Assembly (NCBI GenBank): GCA_963835295.1
Contig: CAWIEX010000014.1
Location: 1,116,001 to 1,180,000 of the forward strand
From: JAOPZW01 sp963835295
Lineage (GTDB): Bacteria; Actinomycetota; Thermoleophilia; Solirubrobacterales; Solirubrobacteraceae
Length of the DNA stretch: 64,000 nt
Reading direction: 5' to 3'
Shown: in pieces, positions 43,178 to 51,907 of the stretch
Layout: each line of letters opens with the position of its first letter
Numbering within the stretch: position 1 is the stretch's first letter
Notes under the pieces: generated by a model
The model's database searches: none
Told to the model about the DNA's origin: nothing
Seen by the model: only the letters and a program-made list of their open reading frames with translations
Position numbers and translations under genes: made by a program

Positions 43178-45454
43178 ATGTCTGCCCTCGCCTGGCTGAG
43201 GGAGCGCGATCGTGGGCTCAGCGCGCTTCGCCGGGCGGGGCGGGCCGCGCTCGTCATGCCCGCGATGGTCGCGCTGGGCGACGTGGTGATCGGCAACCCG
43301 GCCATCGCGACGTTCGCGGCGTTCGGCTCGTTCGCGATGCTGCTGCTCGTCGACTTCCCGGGCCCGATGCGCGCACGGCTGCAGGCCCAGGCGGCGCTCG
43401 CGGTCACGGGCGGGGTGTTCGTGTGCGTGGGCACGCTGGCCTCGCGTTCGCCCGGGCTCGCCGCGGCGGCGATGGCGCTCGTGGCCTTCGGCGTCATCTT
43501 CGCCGGCGTAGTCAGCTCCGTCCTGGCGGGGGCGACGACGTCGCTGCTGCTGGCCTTCATCCTCCCGGTCTCGCTGCCCGCGCCCATCTCCGAGATCCCC
43601 GATCGCCTGGCCGGCTGGGGGCTGGCGTCGGCGGCGGCCCTGCTCGCCATCGCGCTGCTGTGGCCGGCGCCGGCGCGAGATCCGGTGCGCAGCGCGGCGA
43701 TCGCGGGCACGCGCGCGGTGGCCCACCGCCTGCGTGCGCAGGTGGCCTACGTCGTGGGCGACCGAGCCGATGCGCTGGCGGCCGAGCGCGACGCCGCGAT
43801 CGCGCAGGCCGACAGCGCGGTCGAGGCGTTGCATGCGGTGTTCTTCGCCACGCCCTACCGACCGACGGGATTGAGCACGGCCGCGCGAGCCGTCGTGCGG
43901 CTGGTCGACGAGCTCAAGTGGCTCAACACGATCGTCCTGCAGGCAGCGCCGCACCCGCATGCGAGGGCGCCCGATGCCCACGTCGGAGCGGTCAAGACGG
44001 CAGCCGCCGCCGTGCTCGAACGCGGTGGCGATCTGCTCGCCGCGCCGCGGCGATCCCCCGATGCCCTGCACGCGGCGCTGACCGAGCTGCGCGCGCGGCT
44101 GAGGGAGCTCGAGCGCGCTGCGACCTCGAAGCTGCCGGCCGCCACCGCGACGGCCGGCGGGACGATGACCGAGCGGCCGGCGGGTGACGTCATCTCCTCG
44201 CTGGACCCCGCCTTCCGCGCGCAGGAGCTGAGCTTCGTGGTGTCGCAGATCGCGATGAACATCGACTGGGCCGCAGCGGCCGAGCGGCGCAGCTGGCCGC
44301 AGCAGATGCTCGGCCGCCAGCCCGAGGGACTCGCCGGCCCCTTCTCCGCTGCGCACGAGCGCGCCGGCGCCCACGTCGAGCAGCATTCGCTGTGGCTGCA
44401 GAACAGCGTCCGCGGCGCGGTCGGGCTGGGCCTTGCCGTCCTGATCGCCAACCTCACCGGCGTGCAGCACGCCTTCTGGGTCGTGCTCGGGACGCTCTCG
44501 GTGCTGCGCTCGAACGCGCTGAGCACGGGCCAGAACGTGCTCCGCGGCCTGCTCGGCACGGTCGTGGGCTTCGTGGTCGGTGGAGCGCTGGTCGAGCTGG
44601 TGGGCACCAACACGACGCTGCTCTGGGTTCTGCTGCCGCCCGCCGTCCTCTTGGCCGGGCTCGCGCCCGCGGCGATCTCCTTCGCCGCTGGCCAGGCCGC
44701 CTTCACGCTGGCGCTGCTGATCCTCTTCAACATCCTCGCGCCCGAGGGCTGGCAGATCGGTCTGGTGCGCATCGAGGACGTCGCGATCGGCGGCGCGGTG
44801 AGCCTCGCGGTCGGGCTGCTGCTGTGGCCGCGCGGCGCCGGACACGCGCTCGGCACGGCGCTGGCGCAGGCCTACGCGGCGAGCGCGGAGTACCTCGCGA
44901 GCGCCGCGCGCTTCGGTATGGGTCGCTGCGACGCGGTCGCGCTCCCGGCGCCCGCGCCGACCGATGAGGCAGCGCGCGCCGCGGCGGCGGCGCGGCGCCT
45001 GGACGACACCTTCCGCAGCTATCTGGCCGAGCGCGGCGCCAAGCCCGTGCCGCTCGCCGAGATCACCAGCCTGGTCACGGGCGTCGTGGGGCTGCGCCTC
45101 GCCGGAGACGCCGTGCTCGACCTGTGGCGCCAGGGCGGCTCCGGCGACGTGGAGCGGACGGCGGCGCGCCAGGAGCTGTCCGCCAGCACCGAGCAGATGA
45201 CGCGCTGGTACCGCGCCTTTGCGGTCAGCCTCACCGGAGACGGGCAGGTGCCCGAGCCGCTGGAGCCCGATGCGCTCGCCGACCAGCGGCTCGTCGATGC
45301 CGTCAGCCACGACCTGCGCGGGCACGACGGCCACGCCACGGCCACCGCCGTGCGCATGATCTGGACCGGCGATCACCTCGATGCCGCGCGCCGCCTCCAG
45401 GGCTCGCTCATCGAGCCCGCCCGCACGGCGGCCTCGGTCAACGCTCTGCGCTGA
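43178..45454 (+). CDS. FUSC family transporter-like membrane protein
   Basis: 758 aa. Two blocks of membrane helices: residues about 25-170, and about 400-560. They are separated by a soluble region and followed by another. The second block has LQNSVRGAVGLGLAVLIANLTGVQHAFWVVLGTLSVLRSN (key positions about 407-446), the FUSC/aromatic-acid-exporter signature, with a later TVVGFVVGG. The family includes AaeB and YccS-type exporters. The substrate is unknown. GGGAG precedes ATG43178. The 3' end overlaps the next gene by 17 nt, convergent. Confidence 0.85.
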   Translation: MSALAWLRERDRGLSALRRAGRAALVMPAMVALGDVVIGNPAIATFAAFGSFAMLLLVDFPGPMRARLQAQAALAVTGGVFVCVGTLASRSPGLAAAAMALVAFGVIFAGVVSSVLAGATTSLLLAFILPVSLPAPISEIPDRLAGWGLASAAALLAIALLWPAPARDPVRSAAIAGTRAVAHRLRAQVAYVVGDRADALAAERDAAIAQADSAVEALHAVFFATPYRPTGLSTAARAVVRLVDELKWLNTIVLQAAPHPHARAPDAHVGAVKTAAAAVLERGGDLLAAPRRSPDALHAALTELRARLRELERAATSKLPAATATAGGTMTERPAGDVISSLDPAFRAQELSFVVSQIAMNIDWAAAAERRSWPQQMLGRQPEGLAGPFSAAHERAGAHVEQHSLWLQNSVRGAVGLGLAVLIANLTGVQHAFWVVLGTLSVLRSNALSTGQNVLRGLLGTVVGFVVGGALVELVGTNTTLLWVLLPPAVLLAGLAPAAISFAAGQAAFTLALLILFNILAPEGWQIGLVRIEDVAIGGAVSLAVGLLLWPRGAGHALGTALAQAYAASAEYLASAARFGMGRCDAVALPAPAPTDEAARAAAAARRLDDTFRSYLAERGAKPVPLAEITSLVTGVVGLRLAGDAVLDLWRQGGSGDVERTAARQELSASTEQMTRWYRAFAVSLTGDGQVPEPLEPDALADQRLVDAVSHDLRGHDGHATATAVRMIWTGDHLDAARRLQGSLIEPARTAASVNALR

Positions 45455-45944
45455 CCCGCGGAGCCACGGACGCGTGCACGCCGGGACGGCGCTCGTGGCG
45501 CGCGAGGTTCCACGCGTAGGCCGCGAGGATGACCACCGCTCCCTCGACGAACATCGATGCGAGGCCGAGGGGCTCGGTCCAGTTGCCGATGTCGTCCGAG
45601 GCGTTTGGCAGGCCGGTCGTGCGGCTGAGAACGAAGCCGGTGAGGGTGGCCGCGGCGAGCAGGCCGGCGGCCGCCCAGGCGAGCGTCGAGCCGGTGTGCA
45701 GCAGATAGAAGGCGACGGCGACGCTGGCGAGCATCAGGGCGATGTACATGACGCCGAGGTAGGGCGTCTCCTTGATCTTCGCGATCACGTCGAGGAGGTG
45801 GATCAGGGCGATCGCGAGCATGCCGCCGAAGCCCAGGGCACGCAGCGTCGTGTGGCGGATCGCGTGCTCGACGGCGTCGGCGGTGACGGTGGTGCTTGTC
45901 TCTGATGGGCGCGTGAAGCGCCGCTCGTCGGTGATCTGGGTCAT
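45438..45944 (-). CDS. Four-helix membrane protein next to kinase gene
   Basis: 168 aa. About 38 soluble residues, then four helices. LRALGFGGMLAIALIHLLDVI (about 37-57), ETPYLGVMYIALMLASVAVAF, and LSRTTGLPNASDDIGNWTEPLGLASMFVEGAVV (key positions 110-142) are distinctive. The conserved His and the RTTGLP loop may matter, but no function is known to me. ATG45944 is chosen. Operator TGAGAG-N2-TTCTCA lies 47 nt upstream, so it probably answers to the OmpR-type regulator at 47447. Confidence 0.65.
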   Translation of the reverse strand: MTQITDERRFTRPSETSTTVTADAVEHAIRHTTLRALGFGGMLAIALIHLLDVIAKIKETPYLGVMYIALMLASVAVAFYLLHTGSTLAWAAAGLLAAATLTGFVLSRTTGLPNASDDIGNWTEPLGLASMFVEGAVVILAAYAWNLARHERRPGVHASVAPRVSAER

Positions 45945-45990
45945 GCCCCGGGCCTCCCCCGGCACCGGACCGTCCATGCCGATCGGGCGA

Positions 45991-46004
45991 TGAGAATGCT
46001 CTCA
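45991..46004 (-). promoter_or_regulatory. Inverted repeat TGAGAG-N2-TTCTCA, copy B
   Basis: On the minus strand CTGAGAGCATTCTCATCG, located 47 nt before ATG45944 and overlapping the stop codon of the kinase gene. It matches the repeat at 48156-48169 in both arms except one base and has the same distance to the start codon. Candidate binding site of the regulator at 47447. Confidence 0.6.
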
Positions 46005-47447
46005 GGCGCGGAGCGGGCTGCGCCCCAGCGGGATCTCCAGCACCATGCGCGCGCCACCCGCCGGCGCCGCCTCGGCCCAGACGCGGCCGCCATGGGCCGA
46101 GGCGATCGCCGAGACGATGGCCAGGCCCAGGCCGGCTCCGCCGGCGTCGCGCGAGCGGCCCCCGTCGAGGCGATGGAAGCGGTCGAAGATCGCGGCGCGC
46201 TGCTCGACCGGGATGCCGGGGCCGTCGTCGTCGACGATGAAGCGCAGACGGCCGCCCTCGGCCTGGACGCTGAGCGCGACCAGCCCGTTCTCGGCGGTGT
46301 GGGCGATCGCGTTGCGCAGCAGGTTGCGCAGGGCCTGGGCCAGCCGTCCCTCGTCGCCCTCGATGAGCAACTCGGGGATCGCGCCGAGCTCCAGCCGGCG
46401 CGGGCCGGCGTCCGCGAGGCCACGGACGAGATCGGTCAGGAACGGCCGCAGCTCGATGACCCCGGGCCGCAGGAAGCCCTCCTCCCCCGCCTGGGCGAGC
46501 AGGAGCATGTCCTCCACGAGGCGGCTCATGCGCTGGACCTCCAGCGCCACGAGCTTCTCGACGCGCCGCACCTCGGCCGCATCGGGCTGTTCGGAGAGCG
46601 CGAGGACCTCGAGCTGGCCGCGGATGACCGTCAGCGGGGTGCGTAGCTCGTGCGAGGCGTCGGCGACGAACGCGGTCTGGCGGTCGAAGGCGTCCTCGAG
46701 GCGGTCGAGCATGTGGTCGAAGGCCTCGGCCAGCACGCGCACCTCGTCGTGGCGGGCGGCGATCTCCATGCGCGGGCCGAGGTCGCCGGCATCGACGCGC
46801 GCCGCCACACGCGCCATGCGACGCAGCGGGGCAGCCACGCGCGACGCGACCGCGAAGCCACCCGTCAGCGCGGCCAGGACCGCCAGCGCGCCCGCCAGCA
46901 GGAACTCGTCGCGCACCGCGCGCTTGGCGCGATCGGTGGGCGCCGTCGGCTCGCCCACGCCGAGGCGCGCGACCGCTCGCCCGTGGCTGCGCGCGACCTT
47001 GACGAGCAGCTGGATGCGACCGCCGTCGGGAAGCTGGTGGAAGCTGTAGCCGGGCGGGGCGGCCAGGAAGCTCTGCGCGGCCCGGTGCTCCTGACGCTGC
47101 TGCGCGGCGCTCTCGCTCTCGTCGGGCGGCGAGAGCGCCAGCAGCTCGGGCTCGTTGCTCACCGGGCGTCCGCCGACCGGGACGACGAAGAGCACGTGGC
47201 TCGTGGGCCGGAACGGCTGATGGGCGAGATAGGCGCGAGCGCGCGCCGCGAGCGCCGACGGTCGGGGCGAGCCCGTCGTGACCACCTGCGCGAGCGCCAC
47301 CATGTCCGCCCGCAGGTCCTGGTGCGAGCGCTTGGACAGCTCGCTCGCGGTCCCCGCATAGACGGCGACGAAGGCGATCCCGACGCAGACGACCACGACC
47401 GCGACGATCAGCAGCGTGACCCGCGGTCGCAGCCCCCGCAGGCCCAT
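46002..47447 (-). CDS. Sensor histidine kinase, HisKA/OmpR-partner type
   Basis: 481 aa. Membrane helix about 11-32, extracytoplasmic sensor about 33-185, second helix about 190-210. A HAMP domain follows with RRMARVAARVDAGDLGPRM (about 218-236). Phosphoacceptor DASHELRTPLTVIRGQLE (His about 272), N-box NLLRNAIAHTAENG, G-boxes DDDGPGIP and GGAGLGLAI. ATG47447 shares its A with the regulator stop (TGATG), so kinase and regulator are cotranslated. The signal is unknown. Confidence 0.9.
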   Translation of the reverse strand: MGLRGLRPRVTLLIVAVVVVCVGIAFVAVYAGTASELSKRSHQDLRADMVALAQVVTTGSPRPSALAARARAYLAHQPFRPTSHVLFVVPVGGRPVSNEPELLALSPPDESESAAQQRQEHRAAQSFLAAPPGYSFHQLPDGGRIQLLVKVARSHGRAVARLGVGEPTAPTDRAKRAVRDEFLLAGALAVLAALTGGFAVASRVAAPLRRMARVAARVDAGDLGPRMEIAARHDEVRVLAEAFDHMLDRLEDAFDRQTAFVADASHELRTPLTVIRGQLEVLALSEQPDAAEVRRVEKLVALEVQRMSRLVEDMLLLAQAGEEGFLRPGVIELRPFLTDLVRGLADAGPRRLELGAIPELLIEGDEGRLAQALRNLLRNAIAHTAENGLVALSVQAEGGRLRFIVDDDGPGIPVEQRAAIFDRFHRLDGGRSRDAGGAGLGLAIVSAIASAHGGRVWAEAAPAGGARMVLEIPLGRSPLRA

Positions 47448-48118
47448 CAACCGTCCACGAGCCGGTAGCCCGCCGAGCGCACGGTCTGGATGGGCACGGG
47501 CCGGTCGGGGAGCGCGAGCTTGCGGCGCAGGTAGCCGACGTAGACCTCGACGATGTTCGTGCCCGGGTCGTGGTTGTAGTCCCAGACGCCGTTGAGGATC
47601 TGCTCGCGCGACAGCACCTGCCCGGGGTGGCGCATGAAGTACGCCAGCAGGTCGAACTCCTTCGCCGACAGGTGCACCGGCGATCCGTCGCGGCTCACCG
47701 CACGGCGCAGCAGGTCCAGCTCGATGCCCGCGACGCTCAGGCGCGTGGTCTCGGCCTGCACGGGGGTGCGCAGATGGGCGCGCACGCGCGCGAGGAGCTC
47801 CTCGACCGAGAAGGGCTTGGTCATGTAGTCCGTGGCGCCGGCGTCGAGGCCCGCGACCTTGTCGGCCACCTCGGCGCGGGCCGTGAGCATGATGACCGGC
47901 AGCGCGGGCTTGACCCTGCGGATCTCCTCGAGGATCTCGAGGCCGCTGCGGCCCGGCAGCATCACGTCGAGGATCACGAGGTCGAGGTCGCTCCCCACGG
48001 CGCGATGGCCACCCTCGACTCCGTCGGTCGCCACCTCGACCGCGTGGCCCTGCGCGCGCAGCGCGCGCTCGACGAAGTCCGCGATGCCGCGCTCGTCCTC
48101 GACGAGAAGGATGCGCAT
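47447..48118 (-). CDS. OmpR/PhoB-type response regulator
   Basis: 223 aa. The receiver has ED in LLVEDERGIA, Asp phosphoacceptor in LVILDVMLPGRSG (about residue 51), and Lys in YMTKPFSVEEL (about 101). The winged-helix domain (about 125-222) has LSAKEFDLLAYFMRHPGQVLSREQIL and VYVGYLRRKL. It is first gene of the pair with the kinase at 46002. Its own start is 38 nt from inverted repeat copy A at 48156, which also faces the ApbE operon, so autoregulation and operon control from one site are likely. Confidence 0.92.
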   Translation of the reverse strand: MRILLVEDERGIADFVERALRAQGHAVEVATDGVEGGHRAVGSDLDLVILDVMLPGRSGLEILEEIRRVKPALPVIMLTARAEVADKVAGLDAGATDYMTKPFSVEELLARVRAHLRTPVQAETTRLSVAGIELDLLRRAVSRDGSPVHLSAKEFDLLAYFMRHPGQVLSREQILNGVWDYNHDPGTNIVEVYVGYLRRKLALPDRPVPIQTVRSAGYRLVDG

Positions 48119-48155
48119 AGGGGGCCGATCGTACGGCGCGCTCTCGCCGTCTGGC

Positions 48156-48169
48156 TGAGAGAACTCTCA
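48156..48169 (+). promoter_or_regulatory. Inverted repeat TGAGAG-N2-CTCTCA, copy A
   Basis: CTGAGAGAACTCTCACGCG on the plus strand, with two perfect 6-nt arms around AA. It is 46 nt before ATG48215 of the electron-transfer operon and 38 nt before the divergent regulator gene. It is shared with copy B at 45991. Confidence 0.65.
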
Positions 48170-48214
48170 CGCGATCCTTAGGTGCCACCGACCCTGCGTG
48201 CCGACAGTGCTCCT

Positions 48215-48631
48215 ATGGCTCCTCCGGCACGACGGACGCGTTCGCTCGTCCGCCATGACGTCGCCCACCGCGATCGCGCCCTGCGGCGGCTGCGGCGCAT
48301 GACGGCCGTCATCGCGGCCGTGGCGGTGCTCGCCGTGGCGAGCGTGAGCGCGCTGGCGGCGGCGACCAAGCCGGGCACGTCGAAGGCGACGGCGCAGGTC
48401 GCGCGTCGCGCCGACCCGCGGCCCGCGCGCCGCTCTGCGCCGAGCCACCCCCGCCGCCACCGCGAGCGCCGCCACCCGAAGCCCGATCGCGCGGCCGCGG
48501 CGCCGGCGACGGCGACGCAGCAGGCCACGACCACGACTCCGCCCCCGCAGCCGCCGCCGGCACCCCCCCAACAGGCGCCCGCCGTCCAGCCGGCGCCCGC
48601 CCCGCCCGCGGTCACCTCCGGCGGCTCGTGA
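48215..48631 (+). CDS. Single-pass Pro/Ala/Thr-rich surface protein
   Basis: 138 aa. A basic N-terminus (about 30 residues), one membrane helix (about 31-50, MTAVIAAVAVLAVASVSALAA), then a low-complexity Arg/His/Pro-rich exterior ending in PPPQPPPAPPQQAPAV-type repeats. No folded domain is seen. It contains no flavinylation motif. Its stop overlaps the apbE GTG (GTGA), so it belongs to the operon. It could be a cell-wall spacer or docking protein. Confidence 0.6.
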   Translation: MAPPARRTRSLVRHDVAHRDRALRRLRRMTAVIAAVAVLAVASVSALAAATKPGTSKATAQVARRADPRPARRSAPSHPRRHRERRHPKPDRAAAAPATATQQATTTTPPPQPPPAPPQQAPAVQPAPAPPAVTSGGS

Positions 48632-49545
48632 GCACGCTGTACGCCCTGGGGGCGCTGGAGGCGATCGGCACCACCGCGGTCGTCGTCGTCGAGGCGCCCG
48701 CGGTCCACGAGGCCGAGCGGCTCCTGGCGGCCGAGCTCGACGCCATCGACCGCGCGTGCAGTCGCTTCCGCCCCGATTCGGAGCTCACGCGGGCCAACGA
48801 CGCGGCGGGGCGCGTCACCTCGATCAGCGAGCTGTTCACGGAAGCGGTGGGCGTCGCCCTGCGGGCCGCTGAGCAGACCGAGGGCGCCGTCGACCCCACC
48901 GTCGCCCCGGCGCTCGTCGCCCTGGGCTACGACCGCGACTTCGCGGCGATGGACGCCGACGCGGCGGATGACGTGCACGGCATACCGGCCGCGGGGTGGC
49001 GCAGCGTGGCCCTGGACGCCCGGCGCCGGGCCCTGCGCATGAGCCCGGGCTGCCGTCTCGATCTCGGCGCGACGGCCAAGGCCCTGGCCGCGGACCGCGC
49101 CGCCCGCGCCATCGCCGCGGCCACCGGCTCGCCCACCCTCGTGGATCTCGGCGGGGACGTGGCCACTGCCGGTCCCGCCCCGGCTGGCGGCTGGGTGGTG
49201 CGGGTGACCGACGACCATCGCGCCGGCCCCGACGCCGACGGCCAGAGCGTGACCGTGAGCGGCGGCGGCGTGGCGACGTCGAGCACCACGGTCCGCCGCT
49301 GGCGACGCGCCGGGCGGCCCGTCCATCACATCGTCGACCCCGCCACCGGCGAGCCGGCGGCGCCGGTGTGGCGCACCGTCAGCGTCGCCGCGGCCTCGTG
49401 CGTCGACGCGAACACGGCGAGCACGGCCGCGATCGTGCGCGGGGCGTCCGCGCCGCAATGGCTCGAGTCGCTCGGCCTGCCCGCCCGGCTGGTCGACCCG
49501 AGCGGGAGGGTCGTCACCGTGGGCGCGTGGCCGGTGGCGTCGTGA
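48628..49545 (+). CDS. apbE: FAD:protein FMN transferase (ApbE family)
   Basis: 305 aa. It has an N-terminal ELDAIDRACSRFRPDSEL segment (about 31-48), a central LDLGATAKALAADRAARAI (about 145-163, the FAD/Mg site), and LVDLGGDVATAG. HHIVDPATGEPA and a distal Asp/Thr-rich ASCVDANTASTAAIV complete the family pattern. ApbE attaches FMN to a Thr/Ser in exported redox proteins. No lipobox or signal is seen, so it may act in the cytoplasm or on nascent targets. No typical FMN_bind acceptor is encoded in this operon. Confidence 0.88.
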   Translation: MSTLYALGALEAIGTTAVVVVEAPAVHEAERLLAAELDAIDRACSRFRPDSELTRANDAAGRVTSISELFTEAVGVALRAAEQTEGAVDPTVAPALVALGYDRDFAAMDADAADDVHGIPAAGWRSVALDARRRALRMSPGCRLDLGATAKALAADRAARAIAAATGSPTLVDLGGDVATAGPAPAGGWVVRVTDDHRAGPDADGQSVTVSGGGVATSSTTVRRWRRAGRPVHHIVDPATGEPAAPVWRTVSVAAASCVDANTASTAAIVRGASAPQWLESLGLPARLVDPSGRVVTVGAWPVAS

Positions 49546-50633
49546 TCCTCGCCGCCGCCGGCCCCAGCCCGCTGTGGTACCTGAGCCGCGGCACCGGCGC
49601 GATCGCGCTCGTCCTGCTCTCGGCCTCGGTGATCCTCGGGATCACGGGCACGCTGCGCTGGCGGCTGGGAGCCCGCACCCCGCGCTTCGTCGTCGACGGC
49701 CTGCACCGCAACGTCTCCCTGCTCGTCGTCGTGCTGCTGGCGGCGCACATCGCGACCTCGCTCCTCGATCCATTCGCGCACCTGCGCCTGCTCGACGCGG
49801 TCGTCCCCCTCGCCTCGCGCTACCGCCCGCTGTGGCTCGGCTTCGGCGCGCTGGCCTTCGACCTGCTCATCGCCCTGATCGTGACCAGCGTGCTGCGCGC
49901 GCGGCTGGGCCTGCGCGCCTGGCGGGCGGTGCACTGGGCGGCGTACCTGTGCTGGCCGGTGGCCGTGCTGCACGGCCTGGGCACGGGGACCGACGCGCGC
50001 GCGGCGTGGCTGCAGCTGCTGACCGCCGCGTGCGTGGCGGGCGTCGTCGCAGCGCTGGCGGGGCGCCTGCTGCGCGACTGGCCGGCGCGGGCGGGGCTGC
50101 GGCTCGGCGCGCTCGCGCTGGTGGCCGCCTCGGTCGCGGGCACCGTCGCCTTCGCTCTGCAGGGCCCGCTGAAGCCGGGCTGGGCGCGCCGCGCCGGCAC
50201 GCCGCCGACGCTGCTCGCGGCGGCGCGGTCGCCGGCCGTCACGCGCACCGTCAGCGCTCCGGCGACGGTCGCGCTGCCCTTCGCCGCCCCGCTCGACGGC
50301 ACCTCGCGACAGATCGGCTCCGGGGGCGACGGGCACGCGCAGGTCGACATCGCGGCCCGGATCCACGTCGCCGGCGCGCCGCTGCGCCTCGCGCTGCGCC
50401 TCTCAGGCCAGGCGCTCCCCGGCGGTGGGCTGCAGATGGTCTCGAGCAGCGTGCGGCTCGGCCCCGGCGGGCAGGCGAATCTCTACCGCGGGCGTGTGGT
50501 CGGGCTGCGCGGCGACCTGGTCGTGGCCCGGCTCACGTCGCCCCGCGCGCGCCCGGTGCAGCTGCGCCTGGCGCTGAGGATCGACGCCGGCGGTGCGGTG
50601 GTCGGGACGGCCGACGCGCAGGAGGTGGCGTGA
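49542..50633 (+). CDS. Ferric-reductase-like heme membrane protein
   Basis: 363 aa. Six helices in residues 15-200. Two His pairs, H55/H69 and H131/H144, are spaced 13-14 residues on adjacent helices, as in the two-heme ferric reductase/NOX transmembrane domain. The usual FAD/NAD dehydrogenase part is missing. Instead residues about 225-363 are a predicted extracytoplasmic beta domain. It probably carries electrons across the membrane through two b hemes, taking them from the soluble partners encoded downstream. It starts at GTG49542, overlapping the apbE stop. Confidence 0.75.
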   Translation: MILAAAGPSPLWYLSRGTGAIALVLLSASVILGITGTLRWRLGARTPRFVVDGLHRNVSLLVVVLLAAHIATSLLDPFAHLRLLDAVVPLASRYRPLWLGFGALAFDLLIALIVTSVLRARLGLRAWRAVHWAAYLCWPVAVLHGLGTGTDARAAWLQLLTAACVAGVVAALAGRLLRDWPARAGLRLGALALVAASVAGTVAFALQGPLKPGWARRAGTPPTLLAAARSPAVTRTVSAPATVALPFAAPLDGTSRQIGSGGDGHAQVDIAARIHVAGAPLRLALRLSGQALPGGGLQMVSSSVRLGPGGQANLYRGRVVGLRGDLVVARLTSPRARPVQLRLALRIDAGGAVVGTADAQEVA

Positions 50634-51907
50634 TGAGCGCCGAGCGCGGCCTTCCGCGCCTGCTGCGCGGGATCGAGGGCGGCGGCACGCTGTCCCTCGC
50701 CCAGCACCTACGCGTCCACGGCGCGCTGGAGACGTCCGGCCGCGACGCGGGCGCCCGGCTGCTCGACGCGATCGAGGACAGCGGCCTGCGCGGACACGGC
50801 GGCGCGCACGTCTCCAGCGCGCTGAAGCTGCGCGCGGTCGCGGGCCGCCGCCGCCGCGCCGTGGTGGTGGCCAACGGCTCGGAGAGCGAGCCGGCCAGCG
50901 GCAAGGACGCGGTGCTGCTCACCCACGCGCCGCACCTCGTGATCGACGGCGCCCTGGTCGCCGCCACCGCGGTCGGGGCCGACGAGGTGGTGCTGTACGT
51001 CAAGCGCTCCGACCCGCGGGCCTGGGCCACGGTGCTGCGCGCCGTCGACGAGCGCCGCGCGACCGGTGCGCGCGGGCCTGCCCTGCGCGTCGTCGCCGCG
51101 CCGAGCAGCTACGTCAGCGGCCAGGAGACCGCGGCGATCGCGCACCTCAACGGCAAGCCGGCGCTGCCGGCGACCGTCCCGCCGCGGCCCTTCGAGCGCG
51201 GCGTCGGCAACCGTCCGACGCTCGTCAGCAACGTGGAGACGCTGGCGCACATGGCCCTGATCGCGCGCCATGGCGCCGACTGGTTCCGCGCCGTGGGATC
51301 GCCGACGCAGCCCGGGAGCGCGCTCGTGACGCTGGGCGGCGCCGTCGCGCGCCCCGGCGTCTACGAGATCGCCTTCGCCAGCCGGATGGCCGACCTGCTG
51401 CGAGCGGCGGGCGGCGTGAGCGAGCGCCCGCAGGCGCTCTTGGTCGGCGGCTACGGCGGCGCCTGGCTCGACGCGCAGCACATGCAGGACCTCACGCTGA
51501 GCGAGGGCGATCCCCTGCTCGCCGCCGGGTCGATCGGGGCCGGCGTCCTCTGGGTCCTCGGCGAGGGATCCTGCGGGGTCTGGGAGTCGGCGCGCGTGCT
51601 GGGCTACCTGGCCGACCAGAGCGCCGGACAGTGCGGACCGTGCCTGTACGGGCTGCGCGCCATCGCCGACAGCTTCGACCTCGTGGCCCGCGGCGCGCGC
51701 GAGGACCAGCGCGCACGGCTGAGGCGCTGGGGAGCCGACGTCACGGCCCGCGGTGCGTGCCGGCACCCGGACGGCGCGGCGCGCTTCCTGGCCAGCGCCC
51801 TGGAGGTCTTCGCGCGCGAGATCGACGGCCACGGCGCCGGCCGGTGCAGCGCAGTGCACGCGCCGTCGATGCCACTGGCGACCGCGGCCCGGGCGGCCGC
51901 CGCATGA
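50633..51907 (+). CDS. NuoF-like NADH/electron-transfer flavoprotein with SLBB and 4Fe-4S
   Basis: 424 aa, a shortened relative of complex I subunit NuoF. The FMN loop reads RGHGGAHVSSALKLRAV (compare GRGGAGFPTG), and ANGSESEPAS replaces CNADESEPGT. An SLBB-type domain (about 215-290) and Cys residues near 313, 333, 336 and 375 (GQCGPC and GACRHP) suit a 4Fe-4S cluster. Changes in the FMN/NADH loop make NADH binding uncertain. It lies between the heme protein and ferredoxin genes with TGATG and ATGA overlaps, so a complex is likely. Confidence 0.8.
   Translation: MSAERGLPRLLRGIEGGGTLSLAQHLRVHGALETSGRDAGARLLDAIEDSGLRGHGGAHVSSALKLRAVAGRRRRAVVVANGSESEPASGKDAVLLTHAPHLVIDGALVAATAVGADEVVLYVKRSDPRAWATVLRAVDERRATGARGPALRVVAAPSSYVSGQETAAIAHLNGKPALPATVPPRPFERGVGNRPTLVSNVETLAHMALIARHGADWFRAVGSPTQPGSALVTLGGAVARPGVYEIAFASRMADLLRAAGGVSERPQALLVGGYGGAWLDAQHMQDLTLSEGDPLLAAGSIGAGVLWVLGEGSCGVWESARVLGYLADQSAGQCGPCLYGLRAIADSFDLVARGAREDQRARLRRWGADVTARGACRHPDGAARFLASALEVFAREIDGHGAGRCSAVHAPSMPLATAARAAAA

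Noticed and set aside
42776..45376. 866-codon frame antisense to the FUSC gene
   Set aside because: Arg/Gln/Gly low-complexity shadow; the FUSC frame has family signatures and membrane helices.
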